A stretch of DNA of 64,000 nucleotides from contig CM072891.1 of NCBI GenBank assembly GCA_037013685.1, positions 16,840,501 through 16,904,500 on the forward strand. Direction: 5' to 3'. Origin of the DNA: Acridotheres tristis (taxonomy: Eukaryota > Chordata > Aves > Passeriformes > Sturnidae). The notes under the pieces were generated by a model. That model made no database searches, was not told the DNA's origin, and saw nothing but the letters and a program-made list of their open reading frames with translations. Positions 13,346-25,861 of the stretch are shown one piece after another (positions within the stretch are counted from its first letter, which is position 1; each line of letters opens with the position of its first letter). The translations under genes and the position numbers were made by a program.

Positions 13346-16300
13346 ACATCTGTGGGTTTTAATTTCAGCCTGGGCTCAGTATGGGAATACTTTGTGTAGG
13401 AGTTTAGATAAAGCAGTCTGATGAGAGAGGCTTCCTGTTCTGAGAGCTACATGCAGGGTAGAGGATGGACCTGACTTTGCCAGAGAGCTAGAAATCTCAC
13501 CCCTCACTTTATCCTCCAAATATTCCAGGATGCTGGCTGCAAATGAGCTCATTTTCCACAAAGGCCAGGATTCACTAACTTCAGTTCTTGGCAATGAGGC
13601 CTAGAGAAGTGAAAAGCCGTTAGAAGAGTAGGAGGACACAAGTCAATGGCTGCAGTTGCTTTAGAAACCCACTTCCCTCCCCTGGCTGCTAAAAAATAAA
13701 TCTTTTATTCGTAGCCTTTCTAAAAAAAAAAAAAATAAATAAACAAAGCCTGTAGCGGAACCTCTGGAGTTCTTTATAAAGAAATCAACAGTATTTAACA
13801 CATAAATTAAGAGCTCTCATGGAGTGAGCCGTGGCCCAGTGGGGTGGCAGTTGCCAGGTTTGGAGAGCAGGCTCCAAGGCTGGTGCCCGCTGGGAATAGC
13901 AGCGCTGCGGAAAGAGCACAGCTCCCGGTGTGTGATAAAGGCACAGCCAGAACCTCGGCTCTGAGGACTAACAGTGTGCACAGCCCTGGCCTTATTTCTT
14001 CTTAATCAGCCACTTGAGAAATTTCCAAAGGAATCCAGGCATGGCAGGAAGTGGCTTTGGCAGTGCCTCAGCTGGCACTCTGCCCTCTGAGTCAGTAACG
14101 AACTAAGTCCTGATGTGGTGCTACGAGGATCTTTGGGCAAAAAGTAAACTATTTACTGAAAAAGTAAATCTATCTGCTGCCATTTTGATACCAGAGCAAA
14201 AATGTCCTGACCTGGCCTCATCAACAGGTGGTGTTCATAAATGCGTTCTGCTAAAATGAAATTCCTCGCTGAAGTTTTTCCAGGATGCCCATCACTCACG
14301 TACTTCATGTGCACACTGTATGTTCAAATTCCTTCCATCAAAGGAATCTGTCTATTCTTCTGTTACACATCAGAATAAAAGTTTAAAATTAAAGGCTTGA
14401 CACCAACCTGTGTATGTGGCTTTTTCAAAGCAATGTTTCTGCAAAATGACCTAAAATAACCAACCCATGCAGGAGCCAGTACTGCAATTATATGAAGCTG
14501 ACCTTTCTGAAAATGCACACCCCAAAGACTGATTCTCTAAGCCTTTGCAAGCCCCTCACACCCCTTTTCTCCATGTCCTTGGCTTAGAGAAAATTATTAT
14601 TTCAGGAGTGTGTTTGTGTCTGGAATACATCCCTCTCTACAGGAAAGAATCTGTTAAAAGGAGATATAAAGGCCAGTGAGTTATGAATCATGGACCCATA
14701 TTAAGAGATATTTCTGTATCTCCTCTCAGGCATGAAAGAACAGTTGAGATAATACTCTGGGGTTGTTAGGTCGGAAACAATCTTCCCCTTTGTATTCGAT
14801 AGGACATGTGAACAGGACAAGGTTATGAAAGAAACAGGTGGCCCCAACATACAGTGCTTTAGGAGGAAAGCAGCATTAAAAATTACACTCAGTTGGGCTG
14901 GAAGGAGTTACTTGCAGCAAGTAACTTGCATTGCAATAGTGTACAAACACCCCAGCAGGGCTTGGTGGCATTTTGCTTCCAAAGCTGTGCAGAGCCCTGT
15001 GCAGGCACCCGAAGCTTCCCAGGCTGGGCAGGTGACTGCCTGCCTGCTGCCTCACTCTGCAGCACGCACTGAGGGCAGGAAGGAAAACAGATTGCATGCA
15101 AGATTAGTCTTGTGGTCGTGGTGGTTCGGGCAGGCAGGTTCTGTGCTGATAAACAAGATGTGTCTGTGCAGTCAGATAAATGACAAAACTGACTGCTGCC
15201 CACCAAAACTGCAGGAACAGGGTCGGCAGGAGCAAGCCTCACACTCTCGGTAGGGCTTCTGAAGTGCAGGGATGAGCATTTAGAAAAGCAACACAGGGTC
15301 TGTTTTACACAGTGTTGTGCTCTTCATTCTCACTCGTGACTGAACTAAAAATGTTTGCTTTTCATGTAGTCATTTGTGAAACAGATCTGTCTCCCATTTA
15401 GCTGTTTTTTTTTACCGGGGTGCCTGCAGATGCTGCATGGATCACTCCCCTGTGATCCTTGGGCACCACTTGAGCAATGCTGCTGTGCACATGTGCAAGG
15501 GAGAAAAGGCAGCTGACTCCCAGTGCAGTGAAGGGACAAGAAAAGGGTCCAAGCTAGGAAATGCACTCAAAATTCATTCCACTATTTCACCCAGGCTACT
15601 GGTGTTACCTAAATCGACTAGATCATTTCAGTTTTGTTTCTGAGCCAGGCTTCTCCTATTTTCGACCTGCCAGTAAACAATCGGCAGCCTTTATACTTGT
15701 CCTCTCCATGGGTGGGGAGGGAAGTCAGCCTTCTTGAACAAAGGGTGAGTTTGTTTTTAAGTCACTTGTTTGAACAAACAAGCATCCCTACCTTGAGTTC
15801 ATTTCAGACTTTCCCTTGATTAATGAAAGAAAGATTAACTAGAAAATAAACCACTAAAGAACTGCAGGGAAATACCCAAGAGCTAGTGAATCTGAAGACC
15901 TACTGCTGGAAAACAAAACATGCTGAACTGGGGGGGGGATGATTGTGAAACAGTTTTACAGGAAGACAAACTCCATGTGCTTGCACACTAGGTTACAGAC
16001 AGACAGGCAATGCTTGTACAAGCCAAAACAGAGTGTAATTTGTGGATCCAAAAAGTAAAAGGAGCCCAGAATTTTCTCTGAGGTTTGTATCACTGATAGC
16101 TGTAGTGCACAGCATGTGCAGGAAGGTTCTTCTCTCCCTCGGTGTGCTGTTTTCAGCCGAGATCACTTGTCTGGTGTGTGGGGCTCAGCTGTCAAGGACT
16201 CACCTTAGATAAACTCAGCTGCAGAAAACTCCCTAAGCCAGCTCCAGTAAGGTGCTGCTAGCAATCTGTAGCAGCAGCCCTGAACAGGATGCTTGCTTTT

Positions 16301-19300
16301 TAAAAAAGTGCTTTGATAAAATATAAATCTAAACTCAGACTTCAACTCTCATCATGGGCAGAACAGTTTATTACTGTTTCTTACAAGAAAAATGGAAGTG
16401 TGGAGTCTCAATTCATGCAAAGGAAAATGTGATCACTGAAAATTAATTAAGGGGTTCTTTTTAGATTTACCCAGGGAAAAAAAGCCTTCTGTCCTGCCAG
16501 AAGCTAGATGATGTACACCAATGACTACAAGTAAATTTAGAATTAAAGCTAAATCTCAGCTGTACCAAATGGTACCAAACAATTTATACACCTCCACATG
16601 AGATTGGCAATATGGGTGTTAAAACTCACTCCATCCTACCACAACTTCCCAAAGTCAGGCTTCCAGATGACAGAAATTTACAAAATGTAGAGCCTCCAGA
16701 GAAGTGGAAAATGCCTTATTGCATCCTCCTCTGCCCTGGGTGGCTCTGAGAGTTACAAGAACTTCAGTCCAAACTCAGCAGACCTAAAAGTTTCTGGATG
16801 TAGAGAGTCTCCAGTGCCTATGAGCCATATGCTGATTTACCACTGCCAGCCTAATCTCAGCTGTGCCTCAGCTTCAGCACCCACAGAAAGCTGCTGCTGA
16901 CCTAAATTCTAAGTAGAGTGTTTGAGTGAGACTTTTCCTTAATTTTCTAAAAAACTGTTGGAGGTTTTTCTGATAAATGCACTTAAATTTATGACATCTT
17001 AGACTTAAACAATCCTGTTTCCTTGTAAATTTGCACATGCTTTTTCTTGTTGTTTTTTTTTTTTTTCTAGTGGGACCACAAATTACTTCTAAGAATTTCA
17101 TTTTAGTACAAAAGGAAAGCTATACTGTGTATTAGACGTGGAGAATCTCCCCTTCCTCCTACCCCCAAAAAACCCCACCGCTCAAACAACCAAAAAAAGG
17201 AAATTTGTACAGCTGTATCTTCTATTTGGAATATTAAAACTAGCTGAAACTATGGCTGTTTCTGAGAAAAAAAAAGTCATCTTCTCTTTTGTAATTTTTT
17301 GTGGACTTGTTTTGATCCAAACCTTCATAATATTTGAATGTTTTTAAAGAAAAACTAAAGACATTCACATCAGTGTTCAATGCACTCTTTTGTGGCAGAG
17401 AATGTATGAAGATGGGTCTTATTCCCCCACTTTTTTATTCAAAACCCTTTTGCCTTTACAGTAGGTATAAATAAATTCCTTTTAATATATATATTTTTTT
17501 TTAATTAAAAAGTCTGAGACTCCTTGAAGGTGTCTCTCAGACAAAACCTTACTGTTGCTTGCTGGAACCATCCAGACAAAATTGAAAGAAGTCTGTTTAA
17601 AGCATATGTAAAGCTTTCACTGGCCCTGCTTTACCTGCACTTTAACAATAACCAACTGTCTTGAGGTCAGGAGAGCTGCTTTGATGGTGGATTCTCTTCT
17701 ACAGTTTTAGCTTTTAAAAACCTCCTATGCAGCATCTCATTTGACCAATGTGAAGATCTGTATCAGCCTTGCACTTTCAAAACAGGAAAATAAGCAAGAA
17801 GCAGAATTGTCCCATCCTGCTCTAAGAGCAGCCAGGGAGGATTGATTTTGATGGATTTCTCAGATGAAAATAATGCCCAAAAGCAGCAAATACTATCCCT
17901 GAGAACCATTTATGGATAGTAGGGTTCTGACCAGAGTGGGGTAGAAAAGAGACGAGGGAAATGGAGAGAGTAACTGCTTTTATCTGCTGGGGCTGCTGCC
18001 ACAGCTCCATTTCCCAGGCATTTTTTCCTGGGCACCTGGCACATGTTGGGGCTTTCAGCATGTCCTTATAGTAATTTTTTACCCCATGTCTAACATATGT
18101 TAAGGCATAAATAAAAATCAAATCAGTCCCTCTCAGAAATGTTTTTGAAGTCTTGCCTTTACTAGCCTTACCCCAAAGGGTGAGAACGAGAAGGCAAAAC
18201 GTGCAGTCTCTGTGCTGTACAAAAAACATCTTGGCTGAATTTTCCTCTCCTCACTGCCACAGCTGCCTGCCCTCAGCATGGGGCATGCCACATGCAGCAG
18301 GGCATAGCAATAGTGAGAAATAAGCTACCAGGGGAAAATCCAAAATCGGTTTGAAAATGAGGAGGTGGATGTAGAGGATGACTTGGAGGTGGGGGAGGTT
18401 CACAGGAAAAGGCTCTTTTTTCCTACTCAGAGTTGTGAAACATTTGAGTGCCAGAATCCTGGGGGTGTTGAAGGTACTTTCCCAGCTGTAGTACAGAAAT
18501 TTCACTCTCCCTTCACATCCTTTCCCAGAAATTGTGTTCTCCCTCCATCCTGAAATCCCCAGAGCTCCATGCCCAAAAAACCTTAGCACAATTCTTTCCA
18601 CCCTTAAGGAACAGGAGTTTTGTCACCCACTCCTGTGTGCACAGCTGGAACAGCACCCAAGGAACTGCCCTTTTCCTGCCACCCTTTGTCCTTTTCCCCT
18701 CCACAGAGAAGAAGTAATCAGAACATGTGGTTACCAAAAGGGCTGGTATTTTACTAATCAGAGCTCTTGCAGACACTCAGAGGCATCAGACCCTTGAACT
18801 GTTTAATAAAGATGAAGAAATAATTATTGTCTAATGTCTTAATATAGCTTAAAATAAACCCATGAACTGCTGACTTACAAAATACCTGGAGTCTTTGTAT
18901 GCAGAGAACACAGTTGTCAGAGGATTTATTTCCTTCATCTACAGAAAGAATAATTAGGACCAGCCCTGACCAGAATATGTGCTAGAGACATTTAGCAATT
19001 GTCTCTGAAAAATATTCCAGGCAACATGCTTCAAACTAATTAGTACAAAGGCTGTTGATGTTGACGAGGGACACAGAAAAACCATCCCTATCATGTGAAA
19101 AACTGCAAAAGTGCAGTTTTGGAGATGGTGTTGTGGAAAGGGTTTCACATCCACAAAGGCAGACATGACAGCTGCACATCCTTTCTCGGCTTTAATCAAA
19201 TATTCCTTTTCAGAACTTCAAGAAAATACAGATAAAACAATCAGCCTGCATTGCTTCATGAAAATGTTACATTCCCAGAAACCATACAGAGCCCCCCTTA

Positions 19301-19340
19301 AACATGCCTGCTGCTTTGGACAGCATTTCCCCTGGTCTGG
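13346..19340. other. Intergenic region between SLC1A2 and CD44 3' ends
   Basis: I see no exon with convincing splice sites, no RNA gene and no recognisable transposon here. There are A-rich runs (13,721-13,745), a G run near 15,932, T runs near 17,050 and an AT-rich stretch near 17,480. Open frames of up to about 140 codons on both strands have no recognisable family features and look like chance. Confidence 0.6.
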
Positions 19341-19344
19341 ATCC

Positions 19345-22280
19345 CGTTTATTTGAAACTCTTCAAGACAAAAGAATAACACAAGCCGATCACAGGGTCTG
19401 CCCTCCATGGCATTTTTAGGAGAGATCCTCATTCTTCTCAGGCACCAGGGCACAGTTTTCCTGTCAGCAGCCAGGAGCAAGGGCTGGATCTTGCTGGGTG
19501 CTGCACTCTCCCAGTGCTGTTGGTCCAGGAATGGGCAACAGGGTCTCACTGGGGGAACTGCAGCTGAGCCAAGCTGTTGTAGCTGCTGTCTAGGGGGAAA
19601 GCTGAGCTCAGCACTAACTCCCAGAGTATCTGTGGAGCCTGTGGGGGACCAGCAGAGCAGACGAGGTCACCCAGCATTACCTCAGCCTGCCTCGGAGTTT
19701 GCAAGCAGAAGAAATGGTCACAGAACTCAGCATGGCCGAATACTTCTCTCCCACTAACAGCTGGACTTACACTGGATCCTCAGTATGGAATCAGGCTTAT
19801 TTTGGAAGCTTATTTTAAAGTCTGACGTGTTTTCAGCAATACTATTTCTAGTTACAATTTAGAGATGGCGTTTTCTTTCATTCTGATTAATCTGTTAAAT
19901 AAATATGCAAATATATCAAGTGCTCTATATAAAAATACATACACACAACACACAACCCCTCATAATAAAAGCAAGATTAATAAAAATATGTACTGTATTA
20001 CACATATGAAATGGCCTTCTAGTTTTGAAACTATAATGAAACAATTACACATAGGTCACAGGACATAATCTAAAAAGGTTCAGCATATATAAAATAATGG
20101 CATTGCCTCTTGAGCATCTCCCATTTAAAAATATACAAAGAACCCAACCAGTGTTGTCTGTGCTTTTATAGCTACTGACTATAAGATAAATTATGAAGCA
20201 GTTCATGGATTTCTTCATTCAACATCTGAAGATGAATAACATGACACAGATTTTTTGTTTCTTTAAAAGAGAAATTTAGCCTCCAAGACAATGAAACATG
20301 TCCTTCTCATTTAGACATATATTCAGCTAGGTAATAAAGAGAGGAATAATTCTTACTCTGGATCTCCATACTTAGTGGAATGAGTGCCTCACTCCACTTT
20401 AAACACAGCCTGCAACAAATCATTTTGATTTCTAATGACGAATAGAGAAGTGTGCTTAAAAAGGTTAAACAAAAATCACTGCGCTGTTCACAGATGAAAT
20501 ATCTGACGTACATAAAGCCAGAAAACATCCTGTGTGCATTTTAAAACATCACCTTGTCTTGGGACTTTTTGCCCAGGTGTAAACTGCCCTGAGGACATCT
20601 GCCAGCAGATACCAGGGCACTTGAGCATTTCCATGAAGCACATGGGACACTGCTGGAGGGCTGTGACTCAGAAATATAATCAACAGTCTTGTGCTTTATG
20701 TTCCAGTAAGGATCAGTGCTGGCTGAAGTCAGTATTTAGCCAGCTGAATATTCATCCTCCAAACTGCTTCAGATGGAGAACATAGAAAACATAATTTAGC
20801 AGAACAGTGTCAAAGACAGGGGCTATGGTCAGTGAACAGAAATGCTGAATTACCCTGCTACAGACCAGACACACAGACCAACCTTTTTCCTTCCATTGCC
20901 TGGGGGGAGTCCAATTAGAAGTTACAATTCTCCCTCCATTCCAATAAGCTTTCTTAAAAATAGCACAGACCACTGGTAGTAAATAATTTTTTCCTGACAA
21001 TTCATATCAATATAATGCACAGCATCATAGCTTAGTACAAATACTTTACATAACAGACACAAAAGGACGTAACAAAAGCATGTAACAATGCAGCTCAGCT
21101 ACTCTACTATGTTACATGGCTGGGAAGAGTCCCCTATCATTTGCTTTGATCTTTTCTGTAGAAATTGAACTTCTGGTACCAAAAAGCAAGCAATGTTTCT
21201 TTTTGGTGTTTTTAAAAAGCAGGGGGAAAACAATGTAGATGAAATAGAATTCAGAGGAAATGAGCAAGATCATAGAAAAGCAACTTTTAAAATATCAGCA
21301 ATCTCGTAATATAATAGGGGAAAAAATTTAATAGGCTCAGCAGCTCCTTAGTAAAGTGGAGCAGAATATAGAGACCTATTTTCAGGAACAAAATACTGGC
21401 AGCTTCCCTAGTGATCTCAATTGCTTGATTTGTGCATATGTGATAGAGCTGGGGTCATTTTGTTTTATTTGTGATCTAAACTAACAGGCTCATTAAAAAC
21501 ATGCACAAACTTGGATCAGTGAATGGGGGGGGGGGAGAAGAGCAATGAACATCTCAAAAACTGAAGGATAATTGTACAGGTTGTTGGATAATAAAGAACA
21601 GAAGTTTATTACGTTTCAGCTCATGTTTTCATGCCTTTATTACCCCTCCTGAGAAGACTTGCTATATGTCCATAGATATTTAAAAATAGAGATAAATAAA
21701 TTTTGACCTTCTGGGTTTCCCTCGTTGCAGACAAAGCCACACTTAATTATAATGTGTCACTTCTTGTTTATTCTGGCAGATTCTGAATGTACCCACTGCT
21801 ATTCCTGGCTGGAAGGCATTTCTGAAGGATTCTGATGTTGCAGACATTGTAGAAGATGCCTTTTGGGTTTAAACTTGATTTTTTTTACTCTTGACATTTT
21901 TCCTCACTTACTTCTGTACCATGGCATGTTTAATACTTTAAATATCAGTAAGATGGAGTGACGGGTTACTTCTTTAGCTCCACACAGTGAAGACCTTCCA
22001 TCTGGGGAGTAAATTTGTATGCCTTCTAACATCCAGGACACAGAGAGAGTCCCCTGTGAAGGGACTGGGAACTGAAAGCATTATGCAGCTCTTGGAGGTG
22101 TATTTCAGAAAGCACGCGTCAATTTTCCAGCTCAGGCATCATTGCAAAGTGATTAAAAAGAAACAGAACTTATGCTTATGTTCAAAAGACATCAGTAGCA
22201 CAGTGCATCTGTGAATTCCTGTTCAAGTTCCACATGATTTTGGTTTCCCCAGCCCTGATCAGCTTGGCAGTGTGGTACAA
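19345..22280 (-). other. CD44: CD44 3' UTR (extent approximate)
   Basis: This is the sequence downstream of the CD44 stop on the minus strand. AATAAA signals in this orientation lie at 21,767-21,772, 21,636-21,641, 21,605-21,610, 21,474-21,479 and 19,347-19,352. The last would give a 3' UTR of about 2.9 kb, close to that of long human CD44 mRNAs; the nearer ones would give 0.5 to 0.8 kb. Which are used cannot be decided from sequence. A run of eleven G (plus strand) lies near 21,526. Confidence 0.5.
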
Positions 22281-22497
22281 TTACACTCCAGTCTTCATGT
22301 CAAACTCGTGATGATTTTGTGTTTCATTAACAGTCAGGAATTCATCACATGCTGCTGTTCGGTCATTTGACTGTTCTTTATGAACCAAGTGCACCATTTC
22401 TTGTGATTTGCTGATATCTCCATTTAACTCTCTTGTCTTCCTGTCCTCCACTGCCCCTTTGCCATTGTTAATCACTAGCTTTTGCTTCTGTCCACAT
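22281..22497 (-). CDS. CD44: CD44 last coding exon: cytoplasmic tail and stop
   Basis: The exon starts after TTCTTTCTAG with one base completing Arg, then [20 protein letters not shown] and on to DMKTGV and stop. Visible elements known in this family are the juxtamembrane basic patch with palmitoylatable Cys (RRRCGQ), the KSQEM serine site, the Leu-Val of MVHLVHKE used for basolateral sorting, and a C-terminal hydrophobic residue (KTGV; KIGV in human). Two oddities: the second Lys of the human QKKK run is Gln here (QKQK), inside the ERM-binding patch, and the distal tail is four residues longer than human, with an extra Cys ([11 protein letters not shown]). Confidence 0.97.
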
Positions 22498-24513
22498 CTA
22501 GAAAGAAATAAAAATAAAATATTATAAATAGAGTCTAACAAAAATAATCAAAAACTGAAGGTCAATATTTAGTAAGAAGTGATTGGAAATTAAACTTGTG
22601 TCTGCCAGTGCAGACTTATACTATACAAAGTGTAAAATTTCTCCATATTGCATATTTTAATTTTAAAAGCATCCACCGTTATATGCATAAAATTTATCAG
22701 GAGCTCACTAACTCATTAAATTTATATTTAATGTTACTACATATAGCAATAACATTAATTACTGAATGCTAGAAATATATTTCTATCATTTGAACACATC
22801 CACATTTAGGAACTTTGTAAATACCCCCACTATGAGGACACCCTCCAAAGCCAGGCTTGGGACCACAGCTTTGAAAATGCACAAATTCTTAAGCAAGCAG
22901 AAAATCTGGATCAAGCTCTCATTAAACATGACAACTGGGTTTTTTTTCTTTGTATTAGCATGTCAAGCTTAGAAGCCAACCAACAGTAATGAAATATGGG
23001 AATTACTCTTGCTGCTGTCTGCAGCAGAGCTCCTTGGGATGTTCAGGTAGGAAATAGGTACTGTGCTTTTAAACTTACATGTGCTGCAGGGCTGCCCAAT
23101 AAACTTTATATGTAGCTCTGAATTAAAACACAGCACACACTCAATCTTTTAAAGAGTCTCCAACCCAAAGCTGATGCACACTGGTTGTTATGGGCTGGGC
23201 ATCCTTCAGCATAGTAAAAGCAGAACTACTTACACAGCTGTCAGATTTACTGATTAGATGATTCTCTGGCTACACAGTGCTAGACATCCTACGTGTCCTC
23301 AAACAGCCTTGTGTAAACTGAATATGCAGAGCCCGGCATGCCTAAGAGGGACAGTGTGCCTGTGAAATTGGACTTTTAAGTGCTTTCTTCTCAAATGAAG
23401 CATATTTTTTCCTGAATTACTAATTTGGCTGTTCAATTTTACTGTTATGCTCCTGAAATACCTTTTTTTCATGCCCACTGACTCATAGATAAGTGTTATT
23501 TTATCTGAAGTAGATCACTTCGCTCTGCTAATGTTACACACACCCTTGGGAATGATTTTCTGCTCTGCAGCCATAAAATGCCAAAAGACTCCAGCAAGGA
23601 GCTGTGGAGCTCCACAGCCTCTTAAAAGAGCAGCTAAGAGTGCTCTGCAACCAACAGGCTAGGAAAAAATGTGCTCGCTGCTTCCTGAACCAAAATCTCC
23701 ACATATTATATGGTCACTCTGATAAAAAAAAAGGAGGTAAAATCTAACATTCAAGTTGCAAAGAGTTACTCTGTTAAAAAGCTCGGTTTTAACATTCAAG
23801 TAGCAAAAAGCTGTTGAAGACAATTGGGAAATAACCTCAGAACAGCCCCCAGGGAAAAGAAAGAGGTAAGAATATTCTAGCCTATCCTTTAGGCTGGGGT
23901 TTTTCCCATCTCCCAGCTAACTTTGCACAGGTCACTGCATTACTTTTCACTCCTCAGCTTCCTCATCTGTAAAATGGAGCACAGAAAGCTCTTGAGAGCT
24001 CTGAGAGCAATGTCAGCATGTGTTTGTGCCTGCCAGCTGTGATGCTGGCTCTCGTTCAGAAGGAACAGATGAACAGGTTTTCACAGAATGGCTGTGATTG
24101 TCTGAGCCAGCCCTTCACACTGCACACAGACAATGCTTTAATGGGGGGGTTATTCCTGGCTCATCCTGTGGTTGTTACTGTCTATGTCCATCTCACAACT
24201 TCCACTCTCTGTGAGCACGATTTTCCCATTAATAACTAATAGATAGAGGGTAATTAATTTTCTGTGATCTATATACAGACTGAACTGCTCCTATAGCTGC
24301 TGGCTTCACGTGTGTGGTCCCAGGTGAGTGTGAAGGCTGATGTGTGACCTGAGCAGGACACGGTGACCTGGGTCCCCACACTGCAAGTCACGGAGCTGTG
24401 CAGAGGATGCTCGTCACTGCGGTTTGCTTCTCTGCTCTTGAACAAAGCTTTGGAGACTCAAGGAAGGAAGAAGTAAGGCGGTGTGGTTTGGAAGTGGAAA
24501 GGTGTGTCCTTAC
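22498..24513 (-). other. CD44: CD44 intron between TM and tail exons
   Basis: An AT-rich intron of about 2 kb. I saw no candidate for the alternative short-tail exon known in mammals and no transposon. Confidence 0.8.
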
Positions 24514-24592
24514 CTTCTGCGACTGTTAACAGCAATGCACACGGCAAGGATCAGTGCGAGCACCACGAGAGCCACAACGATGATCAGCCAGT
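24514..24592 (-). CDS. CD44: CD44 transmembrane exon
   Basis: The exon is 79 bases, the same length as the human transmembrane exon. It encodes DWLIIVVALVVLALILAVCI followed by AVNSRR, with the Asp codon split across the upstream junction and an Arg codon split across the downstream one. The single hydrophobic span holds the intramembrane Cys (AVCIAV) that is palmitoylated in the mammalian protein, and the exon ends in the first residues of the basic juxtamembrane patch. The acceptor is CCCTCCAG and the donor AAG|GTAAGG, both strong. Confidence 0.97.
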
Positions 24593-25744
24593 CTGGAGGG
24601 ACAGATGAGGGAGGGGAAGAGAGCATGTCAGTGTGTCTCATGCGGTTTTGTCATTTCACAGAACTGCAAAAGCATCCTCTCTTCTGCTTCCTTTAAGCTG
24701 TCACACTCTTCTCCTAACCTTGCTTGGTTTACAAAATCTTTCCATGCAAATCAAACACCATTCAGCTACACGCAGGCAGCTCAGATTAAATTCCCCACCA
24801 CTGCTGTCAGCACAGCTGTAAGCACTTTGGTGGGCATAGGTGAAGGGGAGCTGCTTCACTGCTTTACTCCAATGGCAAAAGAAAAGAATGACACACCTAC
24901 AACCCCAGGCACAGAAGCAGGATGATTTTTAGCACATTTGTAGTAAAGCAGGTTCCACAGCCTTCCCAGTAGCCTGCTCTCCACTACCATTATAGCCCTG
25001 CTGCCATTGCAGGGGGGATCCTCTCCCAAGAGCTATGTCCTGTGTCTTCTTTGTCTGAAACAACTGTCCCTTGTTTAAAACATTCGAACATTTCATTTGA
25101 AACAAATTACTTCTTCTAACTAGTTAGTTATTAGTAGTCCATGGTGAAAAACTGACAGGCATTCTTTTCATAGCATGCTCTTCTTGTAACTCCCTTCAGT
25201 TTTCCCTGCAAATAATGAGTTCTTTAAAAGGTGCTTCAAAGATTACCTTTCCATAATTTTCTGTGTGCTCTTCTCTATTTTTTTCCCATGTGACTAATGC
25301 AATGCCTTGAACTGAACAGAGTTTCAGCTCTGGACTTGCTAGGCCTAAGGATAATTACATTCTTTGTTTTAAAAATTACTTTACGACTAATAAGTCCCAG
25401 AATATATATGCATTCTTTTGCAGCTGTATCATGGTGTTGGCTTCTTTTTATTCTGTTTTAGTGTGCCAGCTCTATTCTGGAGAGTTTGTCTCAGCTGTTA
25501 TTTTCACTGAATAGTTTCATGGATATGATACTATGCATATAACTTTACTGAGTTTTGCCTTAATATTGCTGAAAAATTACATGAGTTACAACATGATCTG
25601 TTTTTCAGACTACTTGTGAAATGCTGAATATTACCTGATTCAGAACAAAGCCTGAATTTGACCTTCATTTTCATCTCTTACTTCAGTTCATATGAAGACA
25701 ATTCTGTACTTGGATTTTTAAAACATTTGACTTCAAAAACCCAC
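24593..25744 (-). other. CD44: CD44 intron
   Basis: A 1.15 kb intron with nothing recognisable in it. Confidence 0.8.
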
Positions 25745-25861
25745 CTGGTACAGGGGCCGACCTTGGCTGTGAAGCTATTTTTGTTGTGGCTGTCTCTCCA
25801 GGGGAAGTAGTGGATTCATAATGTCCCTTGTGTGGTCCTTGGTCACCATATACACTAGAGC
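25745..25861 (-). CDS. CD44: CD44 membrane-proximal stem exon
   Basis: A phase 1 to phase 1 exon of 117 bases encoding SSVYGDQGPHKGHYESTTSP and then GETATTKIASQPRSAPVP. It corresponds in position to the human constant exon that follows v10 and precedes the membrane, a Ser/Thr/Pro-rich stem expected to be O-glycosylated and shed by proteases. Its end (G of Asp) joins exactly to the transmembrane exon, giving PVPDWLI, comparable to human QIPEWLI. The acceptor is GTTCTTTAG and the donor CAG|GTGGGT. Confidence 0.92.

Noticed and set aside
14825..15253. Overlapping frames of 117 to 142 codons on both strands between the two genes
   Set aside because: Frames on both strands over the same GC-richer segment, with no family features, splice context or poly(A) support.
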